From contig DAOUJW010000022.1 of the NCBI GenBank assembly GCA_034422115.1, positions 62,001 through 126,000 of the forward strand: a stretch of DNA of 64,000 bases, read 5' to 3'. This DNA is from DAOUJW01 sp034422115. GTDB taxonomy: Bacteria; Chloroflexota; Dehalococcoidia; Lucifugimonadales; UBA2985. Positions 43,216-51,387 of the stretch are shown here, in pieces. Positions within the stretch are counted from its first letter, which is position 1, and every line of letters begins with the position of its first letter. The position numbers were made by a program, and so were the translations under genes. Under the pieces are notes generated by a model. That model was not told the origin of the DNA and did no database searches. It saw only the letters and a program-made list of their open reading frames with translations.

Positions 43216-44280
43216 ATGAACCGGAATGGAGTGGACCAAACGAGCGGTGGGGATGACGGGTACTCCCGCCCCAAGGCCAGGTTCGACGGGGAGGGGGTGC
43301 TGGAGGTGCGGGCCTCCGCCGCCGGGGACTGCCGGCGGGCCCTGTGGTACGAGGCCACGGAGAGGGAGGTCAGCAACCCGCCGACCGGGGAAACCCTCAC
43401 CCTGCTGGAGGCGGGCAACGCCCTGGAGCCGGTGGTGCTCCGGGCCATGGGGAGGTCGGGCTGGGAGCTGGCTCCCGCCGACTCCGAAGACCCCGAACGT
43501 GTATCCCTCCAGATAGCCCACAACCTGAGGGTGACGGGCCACCCCGACGCCACCGGGAGGATGCCCCTCTTCGAGGGTGAGGAGATGGTGGTGGAGGTGA
43601 AGACCAGGGGGCCGGAGGCACACAAACGGTGGCAGGTGCTGGGAGCGGAACGCAGCCACCCGGAGTCGGTGGCCCAGGCGGCCCTCTACACCTACGGGAC
43701 TTTCGGTGAGCCAAGGGACGCCGTGATGGCGGTCATGGACACGGCCACAAGGACCTGGGACTACGAGATAGTCCCAGCGTCCAGGATCGGGGACGCCTTT
43801 CACGGGGCCAAGGCGAGGCTCTATGCCCTATCCGAGAACTACGCCCTACACGGGGCGGACCCAGAGGCTCTGCCCGACAGGGATTTCACCGCAGGACACT
43901 GGCGCTGCAACTCCTGCCCATACCTCAACACCTGCCTCCCGGGGATGCAGGAGACGGAGGGCGGCGCTGGTGAACCCGCAGATGACGAGAGAAAGGAGGT
44001 GAGCATGGAGGAGGCCAGGGCGGCCGCGCACGCCTACGCCAAGGCCAGGGATGCCCTCAGGGAGCCAGAGCAGGCCAGGCGCCAGGCGCTGGACACCCTG
44101 CTGGCCTGGATGCGAGGGCGCGGGCAGGACAGGGCCGAACTGGACGGGCACAAGGTAAGCCTCGTGAGGACAACCCGTTACTCGGTGGACCACAAGAAGC
44201 TGAACGCCCTGCTGGACCCCAAGACCCGTGCAGGCATAGTTACGGAGCAGTCCTCCGAGCACGTACGGGTCACCCCGTAA
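43216..44280 (+). CDS. RecB/Cas4-like PD-(D/E)XK nuclease with probable Fe-S cluster
   Basis: 354 residues. Nuclease motifs: GHPDATGRMPLFEGEEMVVEVKTR (D, then E-x-K) near residues 115-130 and a following QAALYTYGTF helix. Cysteines in ASAAGDCRRALWYEATER (N-terminal) and CNSCPYLNTC (after the core) fit the four-Cys Fe-S clamp of AddB/Cas4-type exonucleases. The C-terminal ~110 residues are a helical extension. It would process DNA ends or ssDNA in recombination of the element. GGAGGACAGAAC precedes the ATG. Confidence 0.82.
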   Translation: MNRNGVDQTSGGDDGYSRPKARFDGEGVLEVRASAAGDCRRALWYEATEREVSNPPTGETLTLLEAGNALEPVVLRAMGRSGWELAPADSEDPERVSLQIAHNLRVTGHPDATGRMPLFEGEEMVVEVKTRGPEAHKRWQVLGAERSHPESVAQAALYTYGTFGEPRDAVMAVMDTATRTWDYEIVPASRIGDAFHGAKARLYALSENYALHGADPEALPDRDFTAGHWRCNSCPYLNTCLPGMQETEGGAGEPADDERKEVSMEEARAAAHAYAKARDALREPEQARRQALDTLLAWMRGRGQDRAELDGHKVSLVRTTRYSVDHKKLNALLDPKTRAGIVTEQSSEHVRVTP

Positions 44281-44326
44281 CGGGTACGGGGCAGGCCATA
44301 GTCGCTCTCCAACACGGAGCGCTCAA

Positions 44327-44360
44327 CGGGGTTGGGTCTCTCAACTGAGGCTCGGCCCCG
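44327..44360 (+). terminator. GGGGCC-type hairpin after the nuclease gene
   Basis: CGGGGTTGGGTCTC/GAGGCTCGGCCCCG form a 14-bp stem with four G-U pairs and a 6-nt loop, followed by CTTTCACC. It is the same position and design as the hairpin after the first ssb gene. Confidence 0.6.
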
Positions 44361-44427
44361 CTTTCACCCCTACAGGCCGTAGGGTCGGCCTAGGCAAGAC
44401 AGCACATCACACGCATGGAGGAAGGAA

Positions 44428-44823
44428 ATGCCGAGAACCATTAACAGAGTCGAGCTTTTGGGACGGACCGGGGCGGACCCGGAGATGCGCTACACCCAGA
44501 ATGACACACCCGTCACCCAGCTGAGGCTGGCGACGGACCGCAGGCGGCAGAACGAGGAGACAGTCGCCGACTGGCACAGCGTAGTCTGCTGGGGGAAGCT
44601 GGCCGAGGCGGTACACCAGTACGTGGGCAAGGGGGACCGGCTGTACGTGTCGGGGAGGCTGGTGCAGAGCAGCTACGAAACCGAGGACGGGCAGCGGAAG
44701 TACCGCACGGAGATACACGCCCAGGAGGTGGTGTTCCTGGACTCCCGCAACGGGAGCAGGGAGAGCGACGGCGGCGGCGACGAGTACGATCCGGACTCCC
44801 CCCACCCCTCTAACTGGGCGTGA
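44428..44823 (+). CDS. ssb: single-stranded DNA-binding protein, copy 1
   Basis: 131 residues with the OB-fold of bacterial SSB: INRVELLGRTGADPEMRYTQNDTPVTQLRLATDR, WHSVVCWGKLAEAVHQYVGKGDRLYVSGRL, then EIHAQEVVFLDSR. The tail (GGGDEYDPDSPHPSNWA) is acidic but lacks the DDDIPF-type end. SSB protects ssDNA during replication, transfer and annealing. GGAGGAAGGAA precedes the ATG. Confidence 0.93.
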   Translation: MPRTINRVELLGRTGADPEMRYTQNDTPVTQLRLATDRRRQNEETVADWHSVVCWGKLAEAVHQYVGKGDRLYVSGRLVQSSYETEDGQRKYRTEIHAQEVVFLDSRNGSRESDGGGDEYDPDSPHPSNWA

Positions 44824-44855
44824 ACGCCATCGACGCCCGACGCGCAGGCGCAAAA

Positions 44856-44888
44856 CGGGGCCGCGTCTCACCGGGAGACGCGGCCCCG
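44856..44888 (+). terminator. GGGGCC hairpin between the two ssb genes
   Basis: A perfect 14-bp stem CGGGGCCGCGTCTC/GAGACGCGGCCCCG with loop ACCGG, 33 nt after the first ssb stop, followed by CTTTCATCT. Strong intrinsic-terminator-like structure. Confidence 0.75.
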
Positions 44889-44954
44889 CTTTCATCTATA
44901 CAGGCCGGAAGTCGGCCTGGACAAGACAGCACATCACACGCATGGAGGAAGGAT

Positions 44955-45338
44955 ATGCCGAGAACCATCAACAGAGTCGAACTGCTTGGACGGACCGGGG
45001 CGGACCCGGAGATGCGCTACACCAAGGGTGACACCCCTGTAACCCAGCTGAGGCTGGCTACGGACCGCAGGCGGCAGAACGAGGAGACAGTCGCCGACTG
45101 GCACAGCGTAGTCTGCTGGGGAAAGCTGGCCGAGGCGGTGCACCAGTACGTGGGCAAGGGGGACCGGCTGTACGTGTCGGGGAGGCTGGTGAACAGCAGC
45201 TACGAGGGGGAGGATGGGCAGCGGAAGTACCGCACGGAGATACACGCCCAGGAGGTGGTGTTCCTGGACTCCCGCAACGGGAATAGCCAGAGCGACGGCG
45301 GGGACGCCGAGGAGGAGACGGACGCCTCACCCTTCTAG
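44955..45338 (+). CDS. ssb: single-stranded DNA-binding protein, copy 2
   Basis: 127 residues, nearly identical to copy 1 over the OB-fold (LLGRTGADPEMRYTKGDTPV; GRLVNSSYEGEDG). The tail is shorter and ends DAEEETDASPF, a more SSB-like acidic tip ending in Pro-Phe than copy 1 has. The different tails suggest the two proteins dock different partners. An in-frame extension upstream reads through the hairpin and is rejected. Confidence 0.93.
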   Translation: MPRTINRVELLGRTGADPEMRYTKGDTPVTQLRLATDRRRQNEETVADWHSVVCWGKLAEAVHQYVGKGDRLYVSGRLVNSSYEGEDGQRKYRTEIHAQEVVFLDSRNGNSQSDGGDAEEETDASPF

Positions 45339-45381
45339 CTGGGCGTGAACACATCATAGACGCCCAACGCCCGGGCGCTTC

Positions 45382-45415
45382 GCGGGGCCGACTCCACATT
45401 CGGAATCGGCCCCGC
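45382..45415 (+). terminator. GGGGCC hairpin after the second ssb
   Basis: GCGGGGCCGACTCC/GGAATCGGCCCCGC, a 14-bp stem with one mismatch and a 6-nt loop, followed by CTCTTGTTTT. It is ~45 nt after the stop. Confidence 0.7.
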
Positions 45416-45454
45416 CTCTTGTTTTGGACACAACTGAATACACGGAGGCTTGCC

Positions 45455-45991
45455 ATGAAGAAGGAATCAGACCAGGACAACACCCCCCCAGACCCTCAGG
45501 GTGAGCCCGGCAGGGCGCTGCTCACCGCCCTGAGGCGGAACCAGCGCATCCTGGGAGATCTGGCTGCCAGGTACGGGGTCGACACCCAGCCCGGACGCTC
45601 CTCGGAGTCCCTGTACGTCTCGGGCCCTGAGGACGTGAGGAATCTCGTTCAGGAGGAGATGGAGCGCCTGGCGCAGGAGCAGGTGCGAGTGCTGCTTCTG
45701 GACAGGAGGAACAGGCTACTGGGACAGAGGGTGGTCTACCACGGCAACGTCTACTCCTGCGTGATAAGGGCCGCGGAGGTGTACAGGCCGGCCGTGATAG
45801 AGTCGGCGCCCGCCATAATCCTGGTGCACAACCACCCCTCCGGCCTGCCGGAGCCCAGCCCTGAGGACATCGCCATAACCCGGACCATAGTGGAGGCCGG
45901 GGAGCTCCTGGACATAGATCTAATGGACCACGTGGTCATCGGCTTCCAGGGGATATTCAGCATGAAGGAAGCGGGCCTCCTGTCCAGGTAG
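45455..45991 (+). CDS. RadC-family JAB/MPN metalloprotein
   Basis: 178 residues with the RadC core: VRVLLLDRRNRLLGQRVVYHGNVYSCVIRAAEVYRPA, the JAB motif ILVHNHPSGLPEPSPEDIAITRT (H-x-H...S-x2-D), and MDHVVIGFQGIFSMKEAGLL. The usual N-terminal HhH part is replaced by a short linker. RadC proteins are common in plasmids and phages and are linked to DNA handling, with biochemistry uncertain. It follows the ssb genes in the same operon. Confidence 0.9.
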   Translation: MKKESDQDNTPPDPQGEPGRALLTALRRNQRILGDLAARYGVDTQPGRSSESLYVSGPEDVRNLVQEEMERLAQEQVRVLLLDRRNRLLGQRVVYHGNVYSCVIRAAEVYRPAVIESAPAIILVHNHPSGLPEPSPEDIAITRTIVEAGELLDIDLMDHVVIGFQGIFSMKEAGLLSR

Positions 45992-46244
45992 GTGGGAAGG
46001 CCCTGTGGGGTGCTCTCATCGGATGCGCCTCCGGCCCGGCTATGCACACATCCCGCCTGGCCACAAGGGAGCGACGGGTCACCTCGGCGCCCGCTGGCGT
46101 GTACGCCCGTCAGCGAGGCCGCTCCGCGGTGTACCTCCCTCCCTACGGGACGGGAGGCCATGCCGCCGCGACGACCTGTTCCCCGCTCCTACCCCAGGCC
46201 ACGGCAAATTCACACAACCACAGAACAGAACGAGGAGACATGAA

Positions 46245-46949
46245 ATGACATCTGCTCAAGTCCTACAACGGACGGAAGACACGGACACACTGGAGACCGA
46301 CCACATGAGCGAGGAGGCCCAGGAAGGCCACGGCGAAGACACGAGTCAGGACCTCTACACCATAACGGCCGGGGGGTTCTCCGCCACAGTAGACGCCTTC
46401 GCCAGGGACCCCGATGCGGAGGGTCTCTGGTTCCTCTCGATGGTGGGGTCCCAGACCGCTCTCAAGGCCATCTGGGCCTCCCTCCTCAAGCAGCCTCCGG
46501 AGGCCGCCCACCTCATCCAAGGCGCGGACGGCATGGCCCTATCGGGCGGCTACCTCAGGTGCGTCATTCCCCACCAGACCATCGGGACGTGGACGACGAA
46601 GATCGCCCGCCTCCCGGTCTCGGGCGGCTGGCACGCCCTGGTCTACACCAGGAGGGCCGAGTACGCCTTCGAACACGACTCCTTCCTCCTACTGGTCCAG
46701 GAGGAGGCGAGGGCCCCCGAGCTGCACCACCGCTTCCTGGACAGGAGGAGTCCCCTGCCGCTGCACGGCTCCTGGGCGGAGTGGCTCTGGAGGCGGGGCC
46801 TGGACGCGGGGGAGATAGTCCCCCTCCAGTCGGCGGGCATCTCGGCCTTCAGTTGCAGCCCCGACGGGGAGAGCCTCAGGGAGGACCTCTCCCTGGCGGT
46901 GGCGTCGGGCAGGCTTTCCATGCCTACGGAGGCGGACCATGGTGGATAG
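46245..46949 (+). CDS. unknown protein of the DNA-metabolism operon
   Basis: 234 residues. A hydrophilic acidic N-terminus is followed by an alpha/beta body: LWFLSMVGSQTALKAIWASLLKQPPEAAHLIQ, then WHALVYTRRAEYAFEHDSFLLLVQEEARAPELHHRFLDRRSPLPLHGSWAEWLWRRGLD in pattern. No known motif. ATG after GAGGAGACATGAA. Its last codons overlap the start of the following Cys-rich protein (46939), so they form a coupled pair. The 253-nt leader before it carries no gene. Confidence 0.6.
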   Translation: MTSAQVLQRTEDTDTLETDHMSEEAQEGHGEDTSQDLYTITAGGFSATVDAFARDPDAEGLWFLSMVGSQTALKAIWASLLKQPPEAAHLIQGADGMALSGGYLRCVIPHQTIGTWTTKIARLPVSGGWHALVYTRRAEYAFEHDSFLLLVQEEARAPELHHRFLDRRSPLPLHGSWAEWLWRRGLDAGEIVPLQSAGISAFSCSPDGESLREDLSLAVASGRLSMPTEADHGG

Positions 46950-47355
46950 GATGCTGAACCGGCCCAAGCGGGGAAACAAGCGGAAGCAGAGCCGCAACTT
47001 CAGGGCGTGGAAGCGGTTCTGTCCCGACGGGAAGACCTGCCCCTTCTGCCCCCACGACAACACCACCCACCTGAGCACTTCAGGACAGCCCCACTTCTAC
47101 AGGCCCGCGACACCTGAGGAGATCTCCGACACCTCGGTCATGCTCTACACCCACCGCCTATCCGGTGGTGGCAAGATTCTGGTGAGGCGGATTACGGTGT
47201 CCCGCGAGGCGGAGATAATCACGGCCTTCTGCACGGCCTGCGCCCTGGAGATGGACACACCGCAGGTGCTCTGCTTCAAGCGGACCCTGGGGACGGGCGA
47301 GGTGGTCGGTTTGAAGGCAACAAACGAAGAGACAACGAAGGGAGAATCGACATGA
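46939..47355 (+). CDS. small zinc-binding-like protein
   Basis: 138 residues. A basic N-terminal (RPKRGNKRKQSRNFRAWKRF) and two Cys pairs, CPFCPHDNTTH and CTACALE ~65 residues apart, give a likely four-ligand zinc site. Not recognised further. It overlaps the preceding gene by 11 nt and the methyltransferase start by 4 nt, a tight three-gene unit. Confidence 0.6.
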   Translation: MVDRMLNRPKRGNKRKQSRNFRAWKRFCPDGKTCPFCPHDNTTHLSTSGQPHFYRPATPEEISDTSVMLYTHRLSGGGKILVRRITVSREAEIITAFCTACALEMDTPQVLCFKRTLGTGEVVGLKATNEETTKGEST

Positions 47356-48386
47356 GACTTTCGGCACAGGCGAAGGGGGGCTTCTACCCCACGCCGGAGA
47401 GGGTTGTGGACATGATAGCCAGCCTGGTTGGTACACCGGGTTACTTCAATCGGAACAGGCCGGCCCTGCGCATACTGGACCCCTGCTGCGGCGCCGGTGA
47501 GGCCGTCGCTCAGTTTGCAGAGAAGCTGGCAAGCCCATCCAGCGTTCCGGTGGAGACCTTCGGCGTGGAGCTTCACGGAGACCGGGCTGAGGAGGCATCG
47601 AAGGTGTTGGACCACTCACTGGCCTCCGACCTGTTCCAGACCTCCATTGCCAACGGGGTCTTCAGCATCCTGTTCCTCAACCCGCCCTATGATTACGATG
47701 CTGAAAAGAAACGGGCCGAGCACGCCTTTCTCACCCACTGCACCCGGTACCTTGCGATGGACGGTCTCCTGGTGTTCATCGTGCCAAGGATCAGGCTGGC
47801 GGTATCGGCCCGATACCTGGCCTCCCACTACGGGAGGATACGGTGCTGGGCATTCCCGCAGCCGGAGCGGGATGCCTTCGACCAGGTGGCGCTGGTGGGA
47901 CGCCGCAAGGCGGAGCCGTTCCCGGACCCGGCGGCCGAGTTCCAGGTGCTGGAGTGGGCGGCGGGGGAGCCGGAGACGCTGTACCGGCACGACCGTCCCG
48001 TCTACGCCCCTCCCGCAACGCCCGCCGGGGAGGTGCTCTTCACCACCAGGACGGTGGACCCGGCGGCTGCGGCCCTTGAGGCCCGTAGGTCGGGTCTCTG
48101 GGTCAGCTCCGAGGTCACCGACTCCCTGTGGCCCGCCCGGGTTCCCAGGACCCGCCCCCTGATGCCCCTGCGACGGGGGCACATGGCCATGCTGGTGGCG
48201 GCGGGCTTCCTGGACAACCTGCAGCTGGAGGCGGAGGGCACTCGCATCCTGGTCAAAGGCAGGACGTCCAAGGAGATGGTGCAGGTTGAGGAGACGGAGG
48301 AGGCCGAGGTGTACCGGGAGAGGCTGCGCACCACCGTGGTCGCCCTGGACCTGGACGACGGCAACGTGACGGACATCGCCGCCTAG
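47352..48386 (+). CDS. DNA adenine-type methyltransferase-like protein (DUF6094 type)
   Basis: 344 residues. SAM-binding motif I is ILDPCCGAGEAVAQFAEKL (residues ~38-56), followed by acidic FGVELHGDRAEEA, and the catalytic motif IV reads LFLNPPYDYD, as in N6-adenine methyltransferases. The C-terminal half, QVLEWAAGEPETLYRHDRP onward, belongs to a separate domain seen in element-borne relatives. It is followed by a helicase gene, a recurring pairing in integrative elements. No adjacent restriction enzyme is visible, so it may protect or mark the element or serve another role. Confidence 0.8.
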   Translation: MRLSAQAKGGFYPTPERVVDMIASLVGTPGYFNRNRPALRILDPCCGAGEAVAQFAEKLASPSSVPVETFGVELHGDRAEEASKVLDHSLASDLFQTSIANGVFSILFLNPPYDYDAEKKRAEHAFLTHCTRYLAMDGLLVFIVPRIRLAVSARYLASHYGRIRCWAFPQPERDAFDQVALVGRRKAEPFPDPAAEFQVLEWAAGEPETLYRHDRPVYAPPATPAGEVLFTTRTVDPAAAALEARRSGLWVSSEVTDSLWPARVPRTRPLMPLRRGHMAMLVAAGFLDNLQLEAEGTRILVKGRTSKEMVQVEETEEAEVYRERLRTTVVALDLDDGNVTDIAA

Positions 48387-48455
48387 TCCGCCTGAACGCC
48401 CCGGATTCGGGGCGGGCTTGCCCTGGCCGGAAGGGCGCAGGGATAGCCGCATCAC

Positions 48456-48493
48456 GAGGCCCCGCCTGTGCCCACGACGGGCTGCGGGGCCTC
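48456..48493 (+). terminator. GGGGCC hairpin before the helicase gene
   Basis: GAGGCCCCGC/GCGGGGCCTC, a perfect 10-bp stem with an 18-nt loop, followed by TCCCATTTC. It lies ~70 nt after the methyltransferase stop. Confidence 0.5.
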
Positions 48494-48568
48494 TCCCATT
48501 TCTGGACGCCGGCCGGCATCAGAGCCGTCGGCTATCGCACATTCCCATCGAAAGGAAGGAAAGACGAC

Positions 48569-50878
48569 ATGAACCTCGGAGAGTTCATCGATACATACAG
48601 AGACTCCATTGCCCAAAGGGTGGTGGAGTCATACCCTCCCCTCTACAGGCCGTCGGAGACCATCATCAGGCTGCCCGGGCTGCTCCGCTCTCCACTGGGG
48701 GCACAGGGCGACGCCATACGGGGCGCGGCCCTCTCCCTGCAGGCCAACCGGGGGACGACCGTCGTGGGGGAGATGGGCACTGGCAAGACCTTCATAGCGA
48801 CCGCCGCGGCCCACGCCGCGGGATTCAGACGGGTGCTGGTGGTCTGCCCTCCCCACCTGACCCGCAAGTGGAAGCGAGAGGTTGAGGAGACGATACCCTA
48901 CGCAAGGACGGCCATAGTCTCCTCCATCACCGACCTGGAGCGGCTCAGGATGCTCACCGGCTCAGGCCCCCTCTTCGCCGTGATGTCCAGGGAGAGGGCC
49001 AAGCTCTCCTATCGGTGGCTTCCCGCCACCGTGGAGCGATGGGCCGTCGCCGACGGCAGGCTCATGCGCGCCGAGGACACCGGGGAGCCCTTCAGGGTTC
49101 CCACCTGCCCCGACTGCACGGCCCAGGTGGTGGACAGGGAGGGCGCTCCACTCACGGCCGTGGACCTGTCCCGAAAGAGGAGGTCCTGCGCGGCCTGCGG
49201 CTCTCCCCTCTGGAGGGCGGACAACACGGGTCCCAGGAGGTACCCCCTGGCGGACTACGTGAAGCTCAGGATGAAGGGCTTCTTCGACCTCCTCATCGGG
49301 GACGAGGTGCACGAGTACAAGGGCCGAGGCTCGGCCCAGGGCATCGCCGCCGGCATCCTCGCCGACGTCTGCGGCAGGTCGCTGACCCTCACGGGAACCC
49401 TCCTGGGAGGCTACTCCTCCACCCTCTTCCACCTCCTCTACAGGTTCTCCCCGGCGATCAGGTCGGAGTTCGGACGCTCCGAGGAGCACAGGTGGGTGCA
49501 GAGGTACGGCTTCGAGGAGCACACCATCGGCAAGGACGACGACGACTCCGTGGAGGACGGGCGCAACAGCCGCAGGAGGAAGTACAGGAGGGTGGTGAGG
49601 GAGAGGCCGGGACTGGCCCCATCCGCCCTCTTCCACCTCATAGGCAACTCCGTGTTCCTCCGGCTCTCCGACGTGGCGTCGGGGCTGCCTCCATACGAGG
49701 AGCAGGTGCTGCTTTCGGCAATGGACCGGGAGAAGGACCACACGGGTTTCTCCCAGAGGAGCGCCTACGACAGTGTGTTCACCCACCTGAAGCAGGCCCT
49801 GGCCCAGGCCCTCGCCAGGGGTTCCAAGAGGCTCCTGGCCACCTACCTGCAGACCCTCCTGGCATATCCCGACGGCTGCACCAGGGGCGAGACGGTGTTC
49901 GACCCCAGGACTGGCGTGCCCATCGTGCAGGTGCCTCCTCTGTCGGAGGAGAGGCTGTACCCCAAGGAGAGGGCTCTGGTCGACCTGGTGGCGGCGGAGA
50001 GGATGGAGGGGCGGAGGGTGCTGGTGTACGCCACCCACACCGGGACAAGGGACATCACGGAGAGGATGGAGAACATCCTGACTCGGCACGGGTTCAGGGT
50101 GGCGGTGATGAAGGCGGAGGCCGTGGCCCCGGAGCGCAGGGAGGCGTGGGTGGCCGAGAAGGTGAAGCAGGGGGTGGACGCGCTGGTCTGCCACCCAAGG
50201 CTGGTGCAGACGGGCCTGGACCTGGTGGACTTCCCCACCATCTGCTGGTACGAGACCGACTATTCTGTATATACAATGAGGCAGGCGTCCAGGAGGTCGT
50301 GGCGCATCGGGCAGACCAGGCCGGTGAAGGTGGTGTTCATGGCCTACAGGAACTCCATGCAGGCTGAGGCCCTGAAGCTGGTGGCGAAGAAGCTGCAGAG
50401 CTCCCTGGCGGTGGAGGGGGAGCTGCCGGAGGACGGACTGGCCGCCTACGGAGACGACGGGGACGACCTGATGATGGCGCTGGCGAGGAGGATAGTCAAT
50501 GGGGAGGAGGAGGACCAGGAGCCGGTGGAGGCGGTGTTCGCCAGGGTCAGGGAGTCGGAGGCCGAGGCTGAGGAGATGCTGGTGGACGAAGGCTGGAGGG
50601 AGGTGGATGTCGAGCCTGGCGAGGTGGACGCGCGTCGGAGGTGGAGAGGCGGGGACGGGTCCGTCTTGGAGGTGTTCGTGGGCAACGGACGCGGCGACGA
50701 GGCTGCGGACCAGTCCTCAGAGGAGCAGGAGGCGCGGCGGACCCTCTTCTCATGGGCGGAGTTCATGGCCGAGGAGCGGACGGAGAGCCGGGGTCAGAAA
50801 CCCAAGCCCGCTTCCACGTCCCTCTTCGAGTGGGCCCTCGGCGTTGAGGAGGAGAGGGAGGCCCAAACGGTGTCCTGA
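48569..50878 (+). CDS. SNF2-like superfamily 2 helicase with zinc-ribbon insertion
   Basis: 769 residues. Motif I GEMGTGKT (residues ~67-74), motif Ia VLVVCPPHLTRKWKREVE, a Cys-rich insertion (CPDCTAQVV and CAACGSPLW), motif II IGDEVHEYKG, motif III LTLTGTLLGG, and in the second RecA-like half VLVYATHTGTRD, VCHPRLVQTGLDL and the SNF2-type motif VI QASRRSWRIGQTRPV. The C-terminal ~130 residues are acidic. Such enzymes translocate on DNA. Its pairing with the methyltransferase upstream is typical of integrative elements. Confidence 0.88.
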   Translation: MNLGEFIDTYRDSIAQRVVESYPPLYRPSETIIRLPGLLRSPLGAQGDAIRGAALSLQANRGTTVVGEMGTGKTFIATAAAHAAGFRRVLVVCPPHLTRKWKREVEETIPYARTAIVSSITDLERLRMLTGSGPLFAVMSRERAKLSYRWLPATVERWAVADGRLMRAEDTGEPFRVPTCPDCTAQVVDREGAPLTAVDLSRKRRSCAACGSPLWRADNTGPRRYPLADYVKLRMKGFFDLLIGDEVHEYKGRGSAQGIAAGILADVCGRSLTLTGTLLGGYSSTLFHLLYRFSPAIRSEFGRSEEHRWVQRYGFEEHTIGKDDDDSVEDGRNSRRRKYRRVVRERPGLAPSALFHLIGNSVFLRLSDVASGLPPYEEQVLLSAMDREKDHTGFSQRSAYDSVFTHLKQALAQALARGSKRLLATYLQTLLAYPDGCTRGETVFDPRTGVPIVQVPPLSEERLYPKERALVDLVAAERMEGRRVLVYATHTGTRDITERMENILTRHGFRVAVMKAEAVAPERREAWVAEKVKQGVDALVCHPRLVQTGLDLVDFPTICWYETDYSVYTMRQASRRSWRIGQTRPVKVVFMAYRNSMQAEALKLVAKKLQSSLAVEGELPEDGLAAYGDDGDDLMMALARRIVNGEEEDQEPVEAVFARVRESEAEAEEMLVDEGWREVDVEPGEVDARRRWRGGDGSVLEVFVGNGRGDEAADQSSEEQEARRTLFSWAEFMAEERTESRGQKPKPASTSLFEWALGVEEEREAQTVS

Positions 50879-50936
50879 AAGGGACGCCGCCAGGTAGGAA
50901 TGTGAACGGACAGCAAAGATCAGAAGGAGATGAGAC

Positions 50937-51146
50937 ATGGCGCGAGTATTCGTATACGACGACAGAGAGTTCCCGGACCCGGACCCCGAGATGAGCGTCG
51001 ACCAGGTGAAGGCGACCCTCGCCGACTTCTACGGGGAGATAGCCAACGCCTCGGTCAAGGAGACCAAGCGCGGCGACGACACGATCTACGAGTTCCAGCG
51101 GCGGGTGGGCACCAAGGGCGCTTTCACCCACGCCAGGAGCTGGTGA
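50937..51146 (+). CDS. PRTRC system protein C (ubiquitin-like, with C-terminal tail)
   Basis: 69 residues matching PRTRC protein C: FPDPDPEMSVDQVKATLADFY then IYEFQRRVGTKG. The family's usual end is the invariant VGTKG; here Gly61 is followed by eight more residues (AFTHARSW). The protein is the predicted ubiquitin-like (beta-grasp) member of the cassette, with ThiF as E1-like and protein A as JAB-like partners. The extra tail looks like a pro-peptide to be removed to expose the Gly. ATG after GGAGATGAGAC. Confidence 0.82.
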   Translation: MARVFVYDDREFPDPDPEMSVDQVKATLADFYGEIANASVKETKRGDDTIYEFQRRVGTKGAFTHARSW

Positions 51147-51156
51147 AGGGAGTCCC

Positions 51157-51387
51157 ATGGATAACCCGACATTCGCGGGTCTGCTGGCGGCAACGCCGCC
51201 GGCGGACCTGAGACTGATCGAGCTTGCGGCGGAGCTCACACGGCCCGATGGCTCCTTCGACCTGGACGCCGCGGCCGCAAGACAGCACGAAGTTGAGTTG
51301 GCCTGCGTCCAGGCTCAGGACTACGCCGCGGCCACTGGAAGACTCCTGGAGGTGATGAGATGGAAGCTGCGGCCCCGGCGCTCCTGA
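51157..51387 (+). CDS. small unknown protein of the PRTRC operon
   Basis: 76 residues, helical (FAGLLAATPPADLRLIELAAELTR, then VELACVQAQDYAAATGRLLEVMRW). No family recognised. It begins 10 nt after protein C, behind GAAGGGAGTCCC, and its end overlaps the next gene by 28 nt. Probably expressed with the cassette. Confidence 0.6.
   Translation: MDNPTFAGLLAATPPADLRLIELAAELTRPDGSFDLDAAAARQHEVELACVQAQDYAAATGRLLEVMRWKLRPRRS

Larger units (their letters stand above)
44372..45338 (+). repeat. tandem duplication of an ssb unit (527-bp period)
   Basis: Sequence from the leader ACAGGCC through the ssb gene at 44372-44823 is repeated at 44900-45338 with few changes, including an identical AAGACAGCACATCACACGCA tract and almost all of the first ~105 codons. 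The C-terminal tails differ. It is a recent duplication. Confidence 0.9.

Noticed and set aside
44820..44954. N-terminal extension of the second SSB
   Set aside because: It would translate through a perfect 14-bp hairpin; the ATG at 44955 has the same leader as copy 1.
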